Notes: a model not told the origin generated them from the letters alone. Positions 8,414 through 16,687 are shown, numbered from the stretch's first letter. The stretch is DNA of 49,400 bases from Halomicrobium katesii DSM 19301 (GCF_000379085.1 NZ_KB905378.1:2697542-2746941); one strand, 5' to 3'. Made by a program: numbers and translations.

Positions 8414-8874
8414 GCGACGACCCCGAACTCCGCGTCAGCAAGATCCGCAACGGCACCGTGATCGACCACATTTCCGGCGGCCAGGCGCTGAACGTGCTGG
8501 CGATCATCGGCATCGACGGGACCAGCGGCGAGGAGGTCTCCGTCGCGATGAACATCCCCTCGGATCGGCTGGGCAAGAAAGACATCGTGAAAGTCGAGGG
8601 CCGTGAGCTCTCACAGAACGAGGTCGACGTGCTGTCGCTGATCGCACCCGCCGCGACGATCAACATCGTCCGGGAGTTCGACGTGGCCGAGAAACACCGC
8701 GTCGAACGCCCCGGCCGCGTCGAGGGCGTCCTGGAGTGTCCGAACCGCAACTGCATCACGACCGAGTCCGAGCCCGTCGACTCCGCGTTCGAGGTGCTCG
8801 ACGACGGCGTCCGCTGTGAGTACTGCGACACGATCATCCGCGAGGACATCGCCGCTCACATTCTGGTGAGTTAG
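8410..8874 (+). CDS. pyrI: Aspartate carbamoyltransferase regulatory subunit
   Basis: The 154-residue partner of PyrB, forming the regulated ATCase complex that senses CTP and ATP. It has the N-terminal allosteric domain ([15 protein letters not shown]) and a C-terminal zinc domain whose four cysteines are visible at C110, C115, C136 and C139, the site that holds the catalytic and regulatory chains together. It starts on the ATGA overlap with pyrB and ends just before the short gap to the TRAM-protein gene. Confidence 0.96.
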   Translation: MSDDPELRVSKIRNGTVIDHISGGQALNVLAIIGIDGTSGEEVSVAMNIPSDRLGKKDIVKVEGRELSQNEVDVLSLIAPAATINIVREFDVAEKHRVERPGRVEGVLECPNRNCITTESEPVDSAFEVLDDGVRCEYCDTIIREDIAAHILVS

Positions 8875-8949
8875 CACCCCCGCGGTGCCAGCGTCCGCCT
8901 GCAGCCGAACACCTCCAACTTATTTGCGGCACCCTCCCCAGTCGTCGGT

Positions 8950-9321
8950 ATGAACTCGCTTCCGGTCGACGGTGTGGCCCCGCTCGCGATCGGCGGGGCC
9001 GCGGTGCTCGTCCTGGCGCTCGTCGCGATCTGGTGGCGTCGACGCGGCTCCGCGGACCGCCGCCAGTCGAAGAAAGCCCACGAAGCCGCCCAGCAACGTG
9101 ACCCTCCCGTGGAGATCGGTGAGACCTACGAGTTCGGGATCACGGACTTCAGCGAGCACTACTCCGGTGAAACGAACGCCGTCGGGAAAGTCGAGGGGTT
9201 CGTCCTGTTCGTCGAGGACATCCCGGACGGGCTCTCGAAGGGCGATGTCATCGAAGCGAAAGTGCTCTCGTTCAACGAGGGCCGGACCTCCGCCGACGCG
9301 ACGTTTGTCGGCCGGAAGTAG
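8950..9321 (+). CDS. TRAM-domain protein with N-terminal membrane anchor
   Basis: A 123-residue protein. Residues about 8-29 form one hydrophobic helix ending in an Arg-rich patch (WWRRRGS), so the N-terminus is probably membrane-anchored with the rest cytoplasmic. Residues about 53-121 look like a TRAM domain (GETYEFGITDF, the KVEGFVLFVE strand, GDVIEAKVLSF), an OB-like fold that binds RNA; stand-alone TRAM proteins act as RNA-binding or chaperone-like proteins in archaea. A TATA-like AT patch lies near 8918-8924. It is convergent with the FKBP gene, with a family 1 palindrome between them. Confidence 0.75.
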   Translation: MNSLPVDGVAPLAIGGAAVLVLALVAIWWRRRGSADRRQSKKAHEAAQQRDPPVEIGETYEFGITDFSEHYSGETNAVGKVEGFVLFVEDIPDGLSKGDVIEAKVLSFNEGRTSADATFVGRK

Positions 9322-9381
9322 CGCCGATTTTCCGCACTGTCGCCACTGCGCGGCGGAAAATAGTGAGAAGCGACTCGGGAC

Positions 9382-9466
9382 TTATACGGATTATTGTAGC
9401 GATTTACCGGTGATCGTCTACTCCGTGGCGACGATCACCGGTAAGCAACTACAAGAAACCGTATTA
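9382..9466. repeat. Family 1 palindromic element, complete 79-bp copy with TTA direct repeats
   Basis: The element spans 9385-9463 and is flanked by TTA at 9382-9384 and 9464-9466. Its arms are TACGGATTATTGTAG on the left and the near complement on the right, with an inner perfect stem GTGATCGTC/GACGATCAC around an 11-nt loop. The right TTA is the TAA stop codon of the FKBP gene on the minus strand. It differs from the 16606 copy at one position. Confidence 0.92.
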
Positions 9467-10426
9467 CTCGTCGGCTGCGCCTTCGATCTCGTCCATGATC
9501 TCGTCGGCGTCGACGTCGGCGTCTTCGAGCGCGTCCTCGATGTCAGCGCCGCCGGCACCGCCCATGCCGCCCATCATGCCGGGCATGCCCATGCCGCCAC
9601 CGCCGATCTCTTCCTGGACGATGATGCGGTCGATGTCGAGCAGCTGGGTGAGCTGCTGGGCGATCTGCTGTTTGCCCATCATCCACTGCTGGTTCATCGT
9701 CAGCTGGGGCGTCGCCTCGATGTAGAGCGTGTCCTTCTCGACCTCGACGGTCTCGGTCTCGGGTTCGGCGTCCTCGTCGTCCTCGTCGGACTCGACGAGC
9801 TGCTCTTCCTCGACGGTCTCGGTCTCGAACCACACGTCGAGCTCCATGTCGAGCATCATCGAGAGGATGCCTTGGGCCTGCGCTTCGCGGTCCTCGACCT
9901 CGCTCAGGACCTCGTAGTCGTACTCGATGTCCTCGCCGGCCAGCGGGTGGTTGAAGTCGACGCGTGCGCGGCCGCCGATGATCGTCTCGACGTGGCCGTG
10001 CTCGCCGTCGACGTCGACGTGTGCGCCGGGGTAGCGGTCGTCTTCCGGGATCTTGTCGGCCGCGACGGTACGGACCTCGCTCTCGTCGTACTCGCCGAAG
10101 GCCTCGGCCGCGGGGACGGTGACGGTGCCGGAGTGTCCGACGTCCTCACCGTACACGTCCTCTTCGACGGCCTCGAACAGGTGGCCCTGGCCGAGCACGA
10201 TCGTCCGCGGCGCGAACTCCTGATCCTCGCCGACGCCTTCCTCTTCTGCGACTTCCGGGTCCGTCGTGTCGACGAGGTCGCCGCCCTCGACGGTGCGTGC
10301 GGTGTAGGCCATCTCGACGAAGTCGCCCGCTGCGAAGCCCTGGCTTTCCTCTTCATCGGCCGCTGATTCTTCTGCGTCCTGCTCTTCGAGTTCTTCTTCC
10401 GCGTCGGCCTCGGATTCGTTACTCAT
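9464..10426 (-). CDS. FKBP-type peptidyl-prolyl isomerase, long SlyD-like form with Gly/Met-rich tail
   Basis: A 320-residue very acidic protein. After a Glu/Asp-rich leader (1-28) comes an FKBP domain of the archaeal long type (GDFVEMAYTARTVEGGDLVDTT, then GHLFEAVEEDVYGE and FNHPLAGEDIEYDYEVL), which catalyses prolyl isomerisation and usually carries an inserted chaperone flap. A C-terminal domain follows, then a Gly/Met-rich stretch (residues 275-293, GGGGMGMPGMMGGMGGAGG) that resembles the flexible GGM tail of group I chaperonins, and an acidic end. The start is leaderless, with a TATA-like box inside a palindrome. The TAA stop coincides with the direct repeat of a family 1 element. Confidence 0.88.
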   Translation of the reverse strand: MSNESEADAEEELEEQDAEESAADEEESQGFAAGDFVEMAYTARTVEGGDLVDTTDPEVAEEEGVGEDQEFAPRTIVLGQGHLFEAVEEDVYGEDVGHSGTVTVPAAEAFGEYDESEVRTVAADKIPEDDRYPGAHVDVDGEHGHVETIIGGRARVDFNHPLAGEDIEYDYEVLSEVEDREAQAQGILSMMLDMELDVWFETETVEEEQLVESDEDDEDAEPETETVEVEKDTLYIEATPQLTMNQQWMMGKQQIAQQLTQLLDIDRIIVQEEIGGGGMGMPGMMGGMGGAGGADIEDALEDADVDADEIMDEIEGAADE

Positions 10427-10442
10427 ACCCTATCGGTCTGGC

Positions 10443-10462
10443 GTTGTACTCTTAAGAACAAC
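10443..10462 (-). promoter_or_regulatory. FKBP gene promoter inside a palindrome
   Basis: GTTGT and ACAAC flank CTTAAGA, with the AT core about 28 nt from the FKBP ATG, so the TATA element is enclosed by an inverted repeat. This arrangement would suit a regulator that competes with TBP, but the spacing is the only direct support. Confidence 0.4.
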
Positions 10463-10558
10463 GTTTCGGCTGCGCGACCGGGGCGGATGGTGCCCGATAT
10501 CGCGCACACTCTCGTGGTTCTCGAATGCGTTTTATCCCCTGACGGTCAGTTACGGGGT

Positions 10559-11110
10559 ATGTACGAGGTCGAACTCAAGGTCGAGACCGACCACGAGCCC
10601 GTGCGCGAGCGACTCGACGAGCTCGGGGCGACGTTCCTGGGCACCGTCGAACAGGCAGACACCTACTACGACGCGCCCCACAGAGAGTTCGCCGAGACCG
10701 ACGAGGCGTTGCGGGTGCGTCGCGAGACCGTCGACGACGAGTCCTCGGCGGTGATGACCTACAAGGGACCCAAGGTCGACGCGGCGTCGAAGACCCGCGA
10801 GGAGATCGAGACCGCGGTCGGTGACGGCGACGACGCGGCGGCGATCTTCGAGTCGGTCGGGTTCGCGGCCGCGGCGACGGTTCGCAAGGAGCGCGACCGG
10901 TATCGGCTCGACGGCTACACGGTCACGCTGGACGCGGTCGAGGGCGCGGGCTCGTTCGTCGAGGTCGAGACCGAGGCCGAGGAGATCGACGCCGCGCGCG
11001 AGGGGGCAGCCGATCTCGTGCGCGATCTCGGTCTGGATCCGGACGAGCAGATCCGGACCTCGTACCTCGGGCTGGTGCTCGACGACCCGGACGGCGATGC
11101 AGGAGAGTAA
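10559..11110 (+). CDS. CYTH-domain protein (class IV adenylate cyclase / thiamine triphosphatase fold)
   Basis: A 183-residue protein beginning MYEVELKVE, the ExExK signature of CYTH domains that binds metal and triphosphate. Further acidic and basic strands of the tunnel fold are visible: LRVRRET, YKGPKVD, KERDRYRL and FVEVETEAE. Archaeal members are often annotated CyaB, but the real activity may be cyclase, triphosphatase or other; the sequence does not decide. The start at 10559 puts the ExExK motif at the N-terminus as in relatives and lies about 28 nt after a TTTTATCC box. metK follows on the same strand. Confidence 0.82.
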   Translation: MYEVELKVETDHEPVRERLDELGATFLGTVEQADTYYDAPHREFAETDEALRVRRETVDDESSAVMTYKGPKVDAASKTREEIETAVGDGDDAAAIFESVGFAAAATVRKERDRYRLDGYTVTLDAVEGAGSFVEVETEAEEIDAAREGAADLVRDLGLDPDEQIRTSYLGLVLDDPDGDAGE

Positions 11111-11170
11111 TCAGATAGGGCGGTTTGGTTTCCGCAAGTTATAGAACCGGGGACATCGAACGCAGTACCA

Positions 11171-12373
11171 ATGACAGATCGGAACATCCACGTGCAGCCG
11201 TCTTCTGGGCTGGCAGTCGAGGAACAGGGCGTCGAAATCGTCGAGCGAAAGGGAATCGGTCACCCGGACTCGATCTGTGACGGCGTCGCGGAGACGGTCT
11301 CGCGGGCCCTCGCACAGACGTACCTCGACCGCTTCGGGACGGTCCTGCACTACAACACCGACGAGAGCCAGCTCGTCGCCGGGAACGCCGCTCCGGCCTT
11401 CGGCGGCGGCGAGGTACTGGAGCCGATCTATCTGCTGATCGTCGGACGCGCGACCAAGTCCTACGACGGCGAGCGCATTCCCGCGGAGACGATCGCGCTC
11501 GAAGCGGCCCGGGACTACCTGGAAGCGAACTTCCCGTATCTGGACGTCGGGACGGACATCGTCGTCGACGTTCGTCTCGGCGAGGGCAGCGGCGACCTCC
11601 AGGACGTGTTCGGCGACGAGGGGTCCGTGCCGATGGCCAACGACACGAGCTACGGCGTCGGGCACGCGCCGCTGTCGGAAACCGAACAGATCGTCAAGGC
11701 CACTGAGCAACGGCTCAACAGCGAGTACTCCGTCGACCACCCGGAAGTCGGGCAGGACGTGAAGGTGATGGGCAAACGCGAGGGCGACCACATCGACGTG
11801 ACCGTCGCCGCGGCGATGGTGGATCGACACATCGAGGACCTCGAAGCGTACAAGGACGCCGTCGCCAGCGTCCGCCGATACGTCGAAGACCTCGCCACGG
11901 AGTTCACCGACCGAGCGGTGACGGTCCACGTCAACACCGCCGACGACTACGACGAGGGGTCGATCTACCTGACGACGACCGGCACCTCCGCCGAGCAGGG
12001 CGACGACGGCTCCGTCGGCCGCGGCAACCGTTCGAACGGCCTGATCACTCCGAACCGACCGATGAGTATGGAGGCCACCTCCGGCAAGAACCCCGTCAAC
12101 CACATCGGGAAGATCTACAACCTCCTCTCGACGGAGATCGCAAAGAGCGTCGTCGACGATGTCGACGGCATCGAACAACTCCAGATCCGACTGCTCTCTC
12201 AGATCGGATCGCCCATCGACGAACCCCACGTCGCCGACGCCGAACTGGTCACCGAAGACGGCGTCACCATCGACGACATCGAAGACGAGGTCGAGGCCGC
12301 GATCGACGACGAGCTGGCCGACGTGACCAATATCACCCGACGCGTCGTCGACGGGGAGCTGTCGACGTTCTAA
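11171..12373 (+). CDS. metK: S-adenosylmethionine synthetase, archaeal type
   Basis: Makes AdoMet from methionine and ATP. The 400-residue protein is the divergent archaeal form, with [10 protein letters not shown] (residues 28-37), [12 protein letters not shown], the [20 protein letters not shown] region and [16 protein letters not shown]-like AGTTATAG box sits about 28 nt before the ATG. One base after the TAA stop a 9-bp hairpin starts, followed by a repeat-rich spacer before thiI. Confidence 0.96.
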   Translation: MTDRNIHVQPSSGLAVEEQGVEIVERKGIGHPDSICDGVAETVSRALAQTYLDRFGTVLHYNTDESQLVAGNAAPAFGGGEVLEPIYLLIVGRATKSYDGERIPAETIALEAARDYLEANFPYLDVGTDIVVDVRLGEGSGDLQDVFGDEGSVPMANDTSYGVGHAPLSETEQIVKATEQRLNSEYSVDHPEVGQDVKVMGKREGDHIDVTVAAAMVDRHIEDLEAYKDAVASVRRYVEDLATEFTDRAVTVHVNTADDYDEGSIYLTTTGTSAEQGDDGSVGRGNRSNGLITPNRPMSMEATSGKNPVNHIGKIYNLLSTEIAKSVVDDVDGIEQLQIRLLSQIGSPIDEPHVADAELVTEDGVTIDDIEDEVEAAIDDELADVTNITRRVVDGELSTF

Positions 12374-12374
12374 G

Positions 12375-12404
12375 GGAGACTCCAACCGGACGGGAGGAGT
12401 CTCC
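12375..12404 (+). terminator. Hairpin directly after metK
   Basis: GGAGACTCC (12375-12383) and GGAGTCTCC (12396-12404) are exact inverted repeats with a 12-nt loop, starting one base after the stop codon. No U-tract follows, so a role in transcript ending or 3' protection is inference. Confidence 0.4.
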
Positions 12405-12492
12405 AAGTGCGAGCGGGAGTGAGCGAAGCGAACGACACGCGAGCGGCGGTGATGTGGCCGACGGGAGAAGTCTCCAAGTGCGAGCGGCGAGG

Positions 12493-12640
12493 CGCGGAGC
12501 GACTGACGGGAGCGACGGGCCTCGAACCGAAGCGGGGAGCGGAGTGACCCGCGGAGGAGGGGTTTGAGCAAGAGCGACGCGGAGCGACTGACGGGAGCGA
12601 CGGGCCTCGAACCGAAGCGGGGAGCGGAGTGACCCGCGGA
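12493..12640. repeat. 63-bp exact direct repeat in the metK-thiI spacer
   Basis: Positions 12493-12555 recur without change at 12578-12640 (offset 85 bp). Each copy is purine-rich with repeated GGAGCGA-like words and contains CCTCGAACCGAAGCGGGG. The 317-nt spacer (12374-12690) also repeats AGTCTCCAAGTGCGAGCGG. I see no gene in it; the thiI TATA-like box (TTTATC, 12664-12669) lies at its end. The apparent minus-strand Ser/Arg-rich open frames come from the repeat composition. Confidence 0.9.
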
Positions 12641-12690
12641 CCGCCGTAGTGAGGCGACATTCCTTTATCGCGGATCGGTCAAGCATCGGT

Positions 12691-13878
12691 ATGCACCCGC
12701 CGGGAGCCGACATCGTCCTCGTTCGTCACGGCGAGATCGGGACCAAGAGCGAGCAGGTCCGTCGATCCATGGAGGAGCGGCTGGCGCGGAACCTCTCGGC
12801 GTTGCTCGCGGATCGCGGCGTCGACGGTTCCATCGAGCGCGAGCGGACCCGGCTGTTCGTCCACAGCGACGATCCGGAAGCCGCGGCAGAGGCCGCGACA
12901 GACACCTTCGGCGTCGTCTCTGCGAGCGCCGCCGTCCGCACCGAGCCGACGCTCGACGCCATCTGTGAGGGGCTGGCAGCGATCGCACGCGAGCGATTCG
13001 ACGGCGGGACCTTCGCCGTCGACGCCCGCCGTGCGGGCCAGCAGTCCGCCCACGACTTCTCCAGCGAGGACATCGAGTCCGACGGCGGCGCTGCCGTCTG
13101 GGCCGCGATCGAAGCGGCGGGCGGCGATCCGGCGGTCGATCTCGACGAGCCGGACCTGACGTTCCACGTCGAGTGTCGTCGGGAGGTCGCGTACCTGTTT
13201 CTCGACACGCAGGCGGGCCCCGGCGGGCTCCCCGTCGGGACTCAGGAGCCCGTCGTCGTCTTGCTCTCCGGGGGGATCGACTCTCCCGTCGCGGCCTGGA
13301 AGCTGCTCAAGCGCGGCTGTCCCGTCGTGCCGGTGTACGTCGATCTCGGGGCGTACGGCGGTCCGGACCACCGGGCGCGCGCCCTCTCGACCGCCGAGAC
13401 GCTCGCCAGCTACGTCCCGAACGTCGACCTCTCGGTGCGGGTCGCCGACGGAGGGGGCGTCGTGGAGCGGCTCGCAGAGGAGCTAGACGCACGGCGGATG
13501 CTCGCCCTGCGGCGGTTCATGCTCGCCGTCGGGGCTCGGGTCGCCGAGCGTACCGACGCCGTCGGCGTGGCGACGGGCGAGGCGATCGGACAGAAGTCGA
13601 GCCAGACGAGCGCCAACCTCGCGGTGACGGACGCGGCGGTCGACTGTCCCGTCTTCCGGCCGAACCTGACCGCCGACAAGGCCGAGATCACGCAGCTGGC
13701 CCGCGAGATCGGGACCTTCGAGGCGTCGACGATCCCGACCGGCTGTAACCGCGTCGCGCCGTCGCTTCCCGAGACGAACGCCGACCTGCACGCCGTCCGC
13801 GAACGCGAACCGGACGACCTGTTCGAGCGTGCGAGGGTCGTCGCTGACCGCGCCGAACTCGTCGCCCTCGACCGCTGA
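12691..13878 (+). CDS. thiI: tRNA 4-thiouridine synthetase ThiI
   Basis: Adenylates and thiolates U8 of tRNA; in some organisms it also supplies sulfur for the thiamine thiazole. The 395 residues comprise an N-terminal ferredoxin-like and THUMP region (1-170) and a PP-loop ATP pyrophosphatase domain with LLSGGIDSPVA at 191-201, plus later GEAIGQKSSQTSANL and a conserved-looking IPTGCNRVAP. No rhodanese domain is present, as usual in archaea. The start at 12691 is about 25 nt after a TTTATC box, so the 14 extra upstream residues of the open frame are excluded. Confidence 0.93.
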   Translation: MHPPGADIVLVRHGEIGTKSEQVRRSMEERLARNLSALLADRGVDGSIERERTRLFVHSDDPEAAAEAATDTFGVVSASAAVRTEPTLDAICEGLAAIARERFDGGTFAVDARRAGQQSAHDFSSEDIESDGGAAVWAAIEAAGGDPAVDLDEPDLTFHVECRREVAYLFLDTQAGPGGLPVGTQEPVVVLLSGGIDSPVAAWKLLKRGCPVVPVYVDLGAYGGPDHRARALSTAETLASYVPNVDLSVRVADGGGVVERLAEELDARRMLALRRFMLAVGARVAERTDAVGVATGEAIGQKSSQTSANLAVTDAAVDCPVFRPNLTADKAEITQLAREIGTFEASTIPTGCNRVAPSLPETNADLHAVREREPDDLFERARVVADRAELVALDR

Positions 13879-13919
13879 GAGCGAAACCACTATCCCCGGC
13901 GACGGTCTCGGATAGCACG

Positions 13920-14393
13920 ATGGCGCGAGTGTGTCTCGTCGGCTCCGAGGACTGCAACCTCCGGTACGAACTGCTCTCGCGCGAGACCGCACGGGAAGCG
14001 CTGGCGACCTACGACATTCGGGAGCCGTTCGCCAACGCCCTGGCCGTCGAGACCGTCAGCCTGGGGGCCGCGGTGGCGCTTTGCAACGACCTCAACTGGT
14101 ATCTCGTCCGCTTTACCGACGCTGCGATGGTGCTCGAACCGTCGGTCAGCGAGACGGAGTGGCTCTCGCGGTCGCTGGCGACGGCGATGCGAGACGACGC
14201 CGTCGACGAGGACGAACGCGACCGCTTCCTGAAGGTGTACGGCGTCGAACCGCCCGAGGACGACGACGCCGAACCCCGGCTCGTCGAGCCGATGCTGGTG
14301 ACGCGGACTGGCGATTCGATCCCCGAGTACGATCTGCGTGCGGTCGACGAGACGGTGGTCGTCAGGGTGTCGAGAGACGAGTTCGGGGCGTGA
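13920..14393 (+). CDS. Haloarchaeal conserved protein, DUF5804-like
   Basis: A 157-residue soluble acidic protein with no catalytic motif I recognise. The sequence pattern (MARVCLVGSEDCNLRYELLS, then NALAVETVSLGAAVALCNDL and NWYLVRFTDAAMVLEP) matches my memory of DUF5804, a family confined to haloarchaea. It follows thiI after 41 nt on the same strand. Its TGA stop is followed at once by GACTGCCGGC, the tip sequence of the family 3 palindromes, and the convergent lipoprotein gene ends only 15 nt further on. Confidence 0.7.
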   Translation: MARVCLVGSEDCNLRYELLSRETAREALATYDIREPFANALAVETVSLGAAVALCNDLNWYLVRFTDAAMVLEPSVSETEWLSRSLATAMRDDAVDEDERDRFLKVYGVEPPEDDDAEPRLVEPMLVTRTGDSIPEYDLRAVDETVVVRVSRDEFGA

Positions 14394-14408
14394 GACTGCC
14401 GGCGACCG

Positions 14409-15377
14409 TCAGCGGACCCACTCGCTGCTCTGGAGCAGCGACCGCTCTCCGTCGAGGGCGACGTACCACGCGTCGTCGTTCGGGTGAGGGAGCTGCTCGC
14501 CCTCGGACAGGCGCTCTTGGAGCGCCGACAGCGCCGTCGACGCCGGGGCACACTCCTCGTAGCGGCCGTCGGTCGCGGCGGTGAGGATCGACCGCTGGGC
14601 TTCGGGCAGGTCGTCGAGCGCGACGAGATACCGCTCGGCGGCGAACGAACGGAGCGCGGACTCGTCGGCGGCGACCCGTTCGAGGGTGTACTCGAACGTT
14701 CGCCGCTCTTTGGTGCCCTCGGAGTCGCCGGCCACGTCGACGCGCATCGTCCGGTCTCGCCACCGGACCCAGGTTCGACTTCCGACGAGCCGCGAGTCCG
14801 TCCCGCCGTCGGGGTAGGGTGCCGGGAACGCTCGGATCGAGAGCTGGCGCTGTGGGAGCCCGTCTCCCTCGCCCTCGGACTCGGGATCTAACGCTGCCGA
14901 TTCGAGCGCGGCCCGGTCAGATTCGGGCAGCTCCTCGAAGGCGACGACCGTCGCGCTGTCGGGCGCGGTCTGGCCTTCCTCCCAGGACACGTCCATCTCG
15001 TAGACCGGGATCGCATCGACGGCGACGATCTCGGATTTCGTCCGGTAGAACGCGCCGTCGTGGCGTACGATCACGCCGTCACGCAGGGGGCTAGCGCCGT
15101 CGGTCGTGTACGACGCGGGCCCGTCGCTGGCTGCCCGTTCGACGATCGACCGCTCCGTCTCGCTCAGGGTGGCTGGGAGGTCGGCGGCCGGTGCGTACGG
15201 CCCGGTCGTGAGGACGATCCCCGACGTACAGCCGTCCGTTTCGGAGCCGTTCGGGCTCGAAGTCGGCGATCGCTGGTCCCGGCGGTCATCTTCGAGACTG
15301 GTCGTGTCGAACCCGACACAGCCGGCCGCCAGCAGCGAGGCGCTGGCTGCGAGGACCCGGCGGCGAGATCGTTGCAT
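14409..15377 (-). CDS. Tat-type lipoprotein of unknown function
   Basis: A 322-residue secreted protein. The N-terminus MQRSRRRVLAASASLLAAGC has a twin-arginine stretch followed by a hydrophobic segment and a lipobox with C20 as the lipid-attachment residue, so it should be anchored outside the cell. A Ser/Thr/Asp-rich linker (about 25-50) follows, then a mature domain with two stretches built alike (LSETERSIVERAASDGPASY and LPEAQRSILTAATDGRYEEC), suggesting an internal duplication. I do not recognise the family. Confidence 0.75.
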   Translation of the reverse strand: MQRSRRRVLAASASLLAAGCVGFDTTSLEDDRRDQRSPTSSPNGSETDGCTSGIVLTTGPYAPAADLPATLSETERSIVERAASDGPASYTTDGASPLRDGVIVRHDGAFYRTKSEIVAVDAIPVYEMDVSWEEGQTAPDSATVVAFEELPESDRAALESAALDPESEGEGDGLPQRQLSIRAFPAPYPDGGTDSRLVGSRTWVRWRDRTMRVDVAGDSEGTKERRTFEYTLERVAADESALRSFAAERYLVALDDLPEAQRSILTAATDGRYEECAPASTALSALQERLSEGEQLPHPNDDAWYVALDGERSLLQSSEWVR

Positions 15378-15450
15378 ACCCGTCCCTGCCGTCCGTACTG
15401 ATAAACTCCTTGTGGAGGCTCAAAACGCGGTCGAGGCGACCTCGGAGGGG

Positions 15451-15617
15451 ACTGTAGTGGCCATTGAGCGGCGATGCACACCCGACCGCACGACGGCAGT
15501 GCGATCGGTGTGTGAATCCGTTCATACGGAACGTTGTAGTTGCTTACCGGTGAGCGTCTACCTCGTGGCGACGCTCACCGGTAAATTCCTACAACCGTCC
15601 GTATCAATCGCTACTGT
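15451..15617. repeat. Family 2 palindromic element, interrupted by a family 1 element
   Basis: The left part (15451-15521) reads ACTGTAGTGGCCATTGAG and onward, and the right tip (TCAATCGCTACTGT after joining) lies beyond a complete family 1 copy at 15525-15603. With the family 1 copy and one TCA removed, an 85-bp palindrome remains that matches the 20531-20614 copy along its length, including ATCGCTACTGT against ATTGTTACTATA. The right tip extends into the cysK coding sequence and encodes its last residues. Confidence 0.82.
15522..15606. repeat. Family 1 palindromic element, complete 79-bp copy with TCA direct repeats, nested in family 2
   Basis: The element spans 15525-15603 with TCA at 15522-15524 and 15604-15606. 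The right TCA is the cysK TGA stop on the minus strand. This copy belongs to a second subtype: its inner stem is GTGAGCGTC/GACGCTCAC instead of GTGATCGTC/GACGATCAC, a change on both sides that keeps the pairing. Confidence 0.92.
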
Positions 15618-16530
15618 GCTCGTCGAACATCCCCGTCGACATGTAGCGCTCGCCGCTGTCCCAGTAGACGGTCACGACGAGCGGGTCCGCGACGCCCTCG
15701 TCGAGCAACTCGGCGGCCTTCTCTCTGGCGGCGAGGTTCGACGCCCCGGAGGACTGGCCCACGAGGATCCCCTCCTCGCGCGCCAGCCGTCGGCACTCGG
15801 CTTCGGCGTCGGCGAGTTCGACCGTCGTCACCGAATCGAGCAGCTCCACGTCGAGGTTCGGGCTGACGAAGCCCGGCCCCATCCCCTGGAAGCTGTCCTC
15901 GCCGGTCCCGGGCTCTTGGCCCGAGAGGACGGCGTTGTCAGCCGGCTCGACGCCGACGATCTCTACGTCGGGGAACGTCTCGCGGAGCCGCCGCCCGACG
16001 CCGGTGACGGTCCCGCCCGTGCCGATGCCGGCGACGAACGCGTCGACGCTCCGGTCGCCGACCTGCTCGACGATCTCCGGCCCCGTCGTCTCGTAGTGTG
16101 CCCGCGGGTTGGCCTCGTTCTCGAACTGCCGGAGCTGAACGTACCCCTCTTCGGCTTCGAGTTCGTCGGCACGGTCTTTCGCTGCGGAGATGTCGCCGTC
16201 GACGAGCTCGATCTCCGCGCCGTAGGCTGCCATTATCTGGCGGCGCTCGGGCGACTTCGAGCCCGGCATCACGAGGCGCACGTCGTACCCCTTGGCCGCG
16301 CCGGCCATCGCGAGCCCGATCCCCGTGTTGCCACTCGTCGGCTCGACGAGCGCGTCGCCCTCGCTCAGTTCGCCGGCTTCCTCGGCGGCCTCGATCATGA
16401 ACCGCGCCGGTCGGTCCTTCGCGGAACCGCCGGGGTTGAACGACTCGATCTTGGCTGCGACCGTCGCTCCCTCGGGAGCCCCGACCGAGACGAGCGGCGA
16501 CCCCAGCGTCTCCAGGATTGTCTCGTTCAT
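15604..16530 (-). CDS. cysK: Cysteine synthase family PLP enzyme
   Basis: O-acetylserine (thiol)-lyase family member of 308 residues, making cysteine from O-acetylserine and sulfide or a close variant such as an O-phosphoserine enzyme. K38 in GGSAKDRPA is the PLP lysine, PTSGNTG (64-70) binds the substrate carboxylate, and GIGTGGTVTGVGR holds the PLP phosphate. A GGTTTTAACC promoter box lies about 25 nt upstream. The last residues (HSSD and the TGA) are encoded by the tip of a family 2 palindrome, so the original C-terminus was probably a few residues different. Confidence 0.88.
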   Translation of the reverse strand: MNETILETLGSPLVSVGAPEGATVAAKIESFNPGGSAKDRPARFMIEAAEEAGELSEGDALVEPTSGNTGIGLAMAGAAKGYDVRLVMPGSKSPERRQIMAAYGAEIELVDGDISAAKDRADELEAEEGYVQLRQFENEANPRAHYETTGPEIVEQVGDRSVDAFVAGIGTGGTVTGVGRRLRETFPDVEIVGVEPADNAVLSGQEPGTGEDSFQGMGPGFVSPNLDVELLDSVTTVELADAEAECRRLAREEGILVGQSSGASNLAAREKAAELLDEGVADPLVVTVYWDSGERYMSTGMFDEHSSD

Positions 16531-16602
16531 TACCGCCCTCTTGACGGTCCCCGGTTAAAACCCTCCCCGTCACCAGCATGGCGTGCCGTTACCGGTGACG
16601 AC

Positions 16603-16687
16603 TGATACGGATTATTGTAGCGATTTACCGGTGATCGTCTACTCCGTGGCGACGATCACCGGTAAGCAACTACAATAAACCGTATGA
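16603..16687. repeat. Family 1 palindromic element, complete 79-bp copy with TGA direct repeats
   Basis: The element spans 16606-16684, flanked by TGA at 16603-16605 and 16685-16687. It lies between the divergent starts of cysK and the thioredoxin-like gene, so here the TGA is not a stop codon. It is almost identical (one difference each) to the copies at 9385 and 17114 and lies in the same orientation as the latter. Confidence 0.93.

Noticed and set aside
12493-12640. CRISPR-like arrangement of two 63-bp repeats
   Set aside because: Only two units, repeat longer than any CRISPR repeat, spacer of 22 bp, and no cas genes.
12374-12690. Possible tRNA or other structural RNA gene (CTCGAACC word in the repeats)
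   Set aside because: No acceptor stem or complete cloverleaf can be built, and no tRNA or rRNA gene was seen elsewhere in the window.
16587-16602. TTACCGGTGACGAC just before the 16606 element, resembling an inner arm of family 1
   Set aside because: The match is short and lacks tips and TNA flanks. It may be chance or a trace of an older copy, but it cannot be supported.
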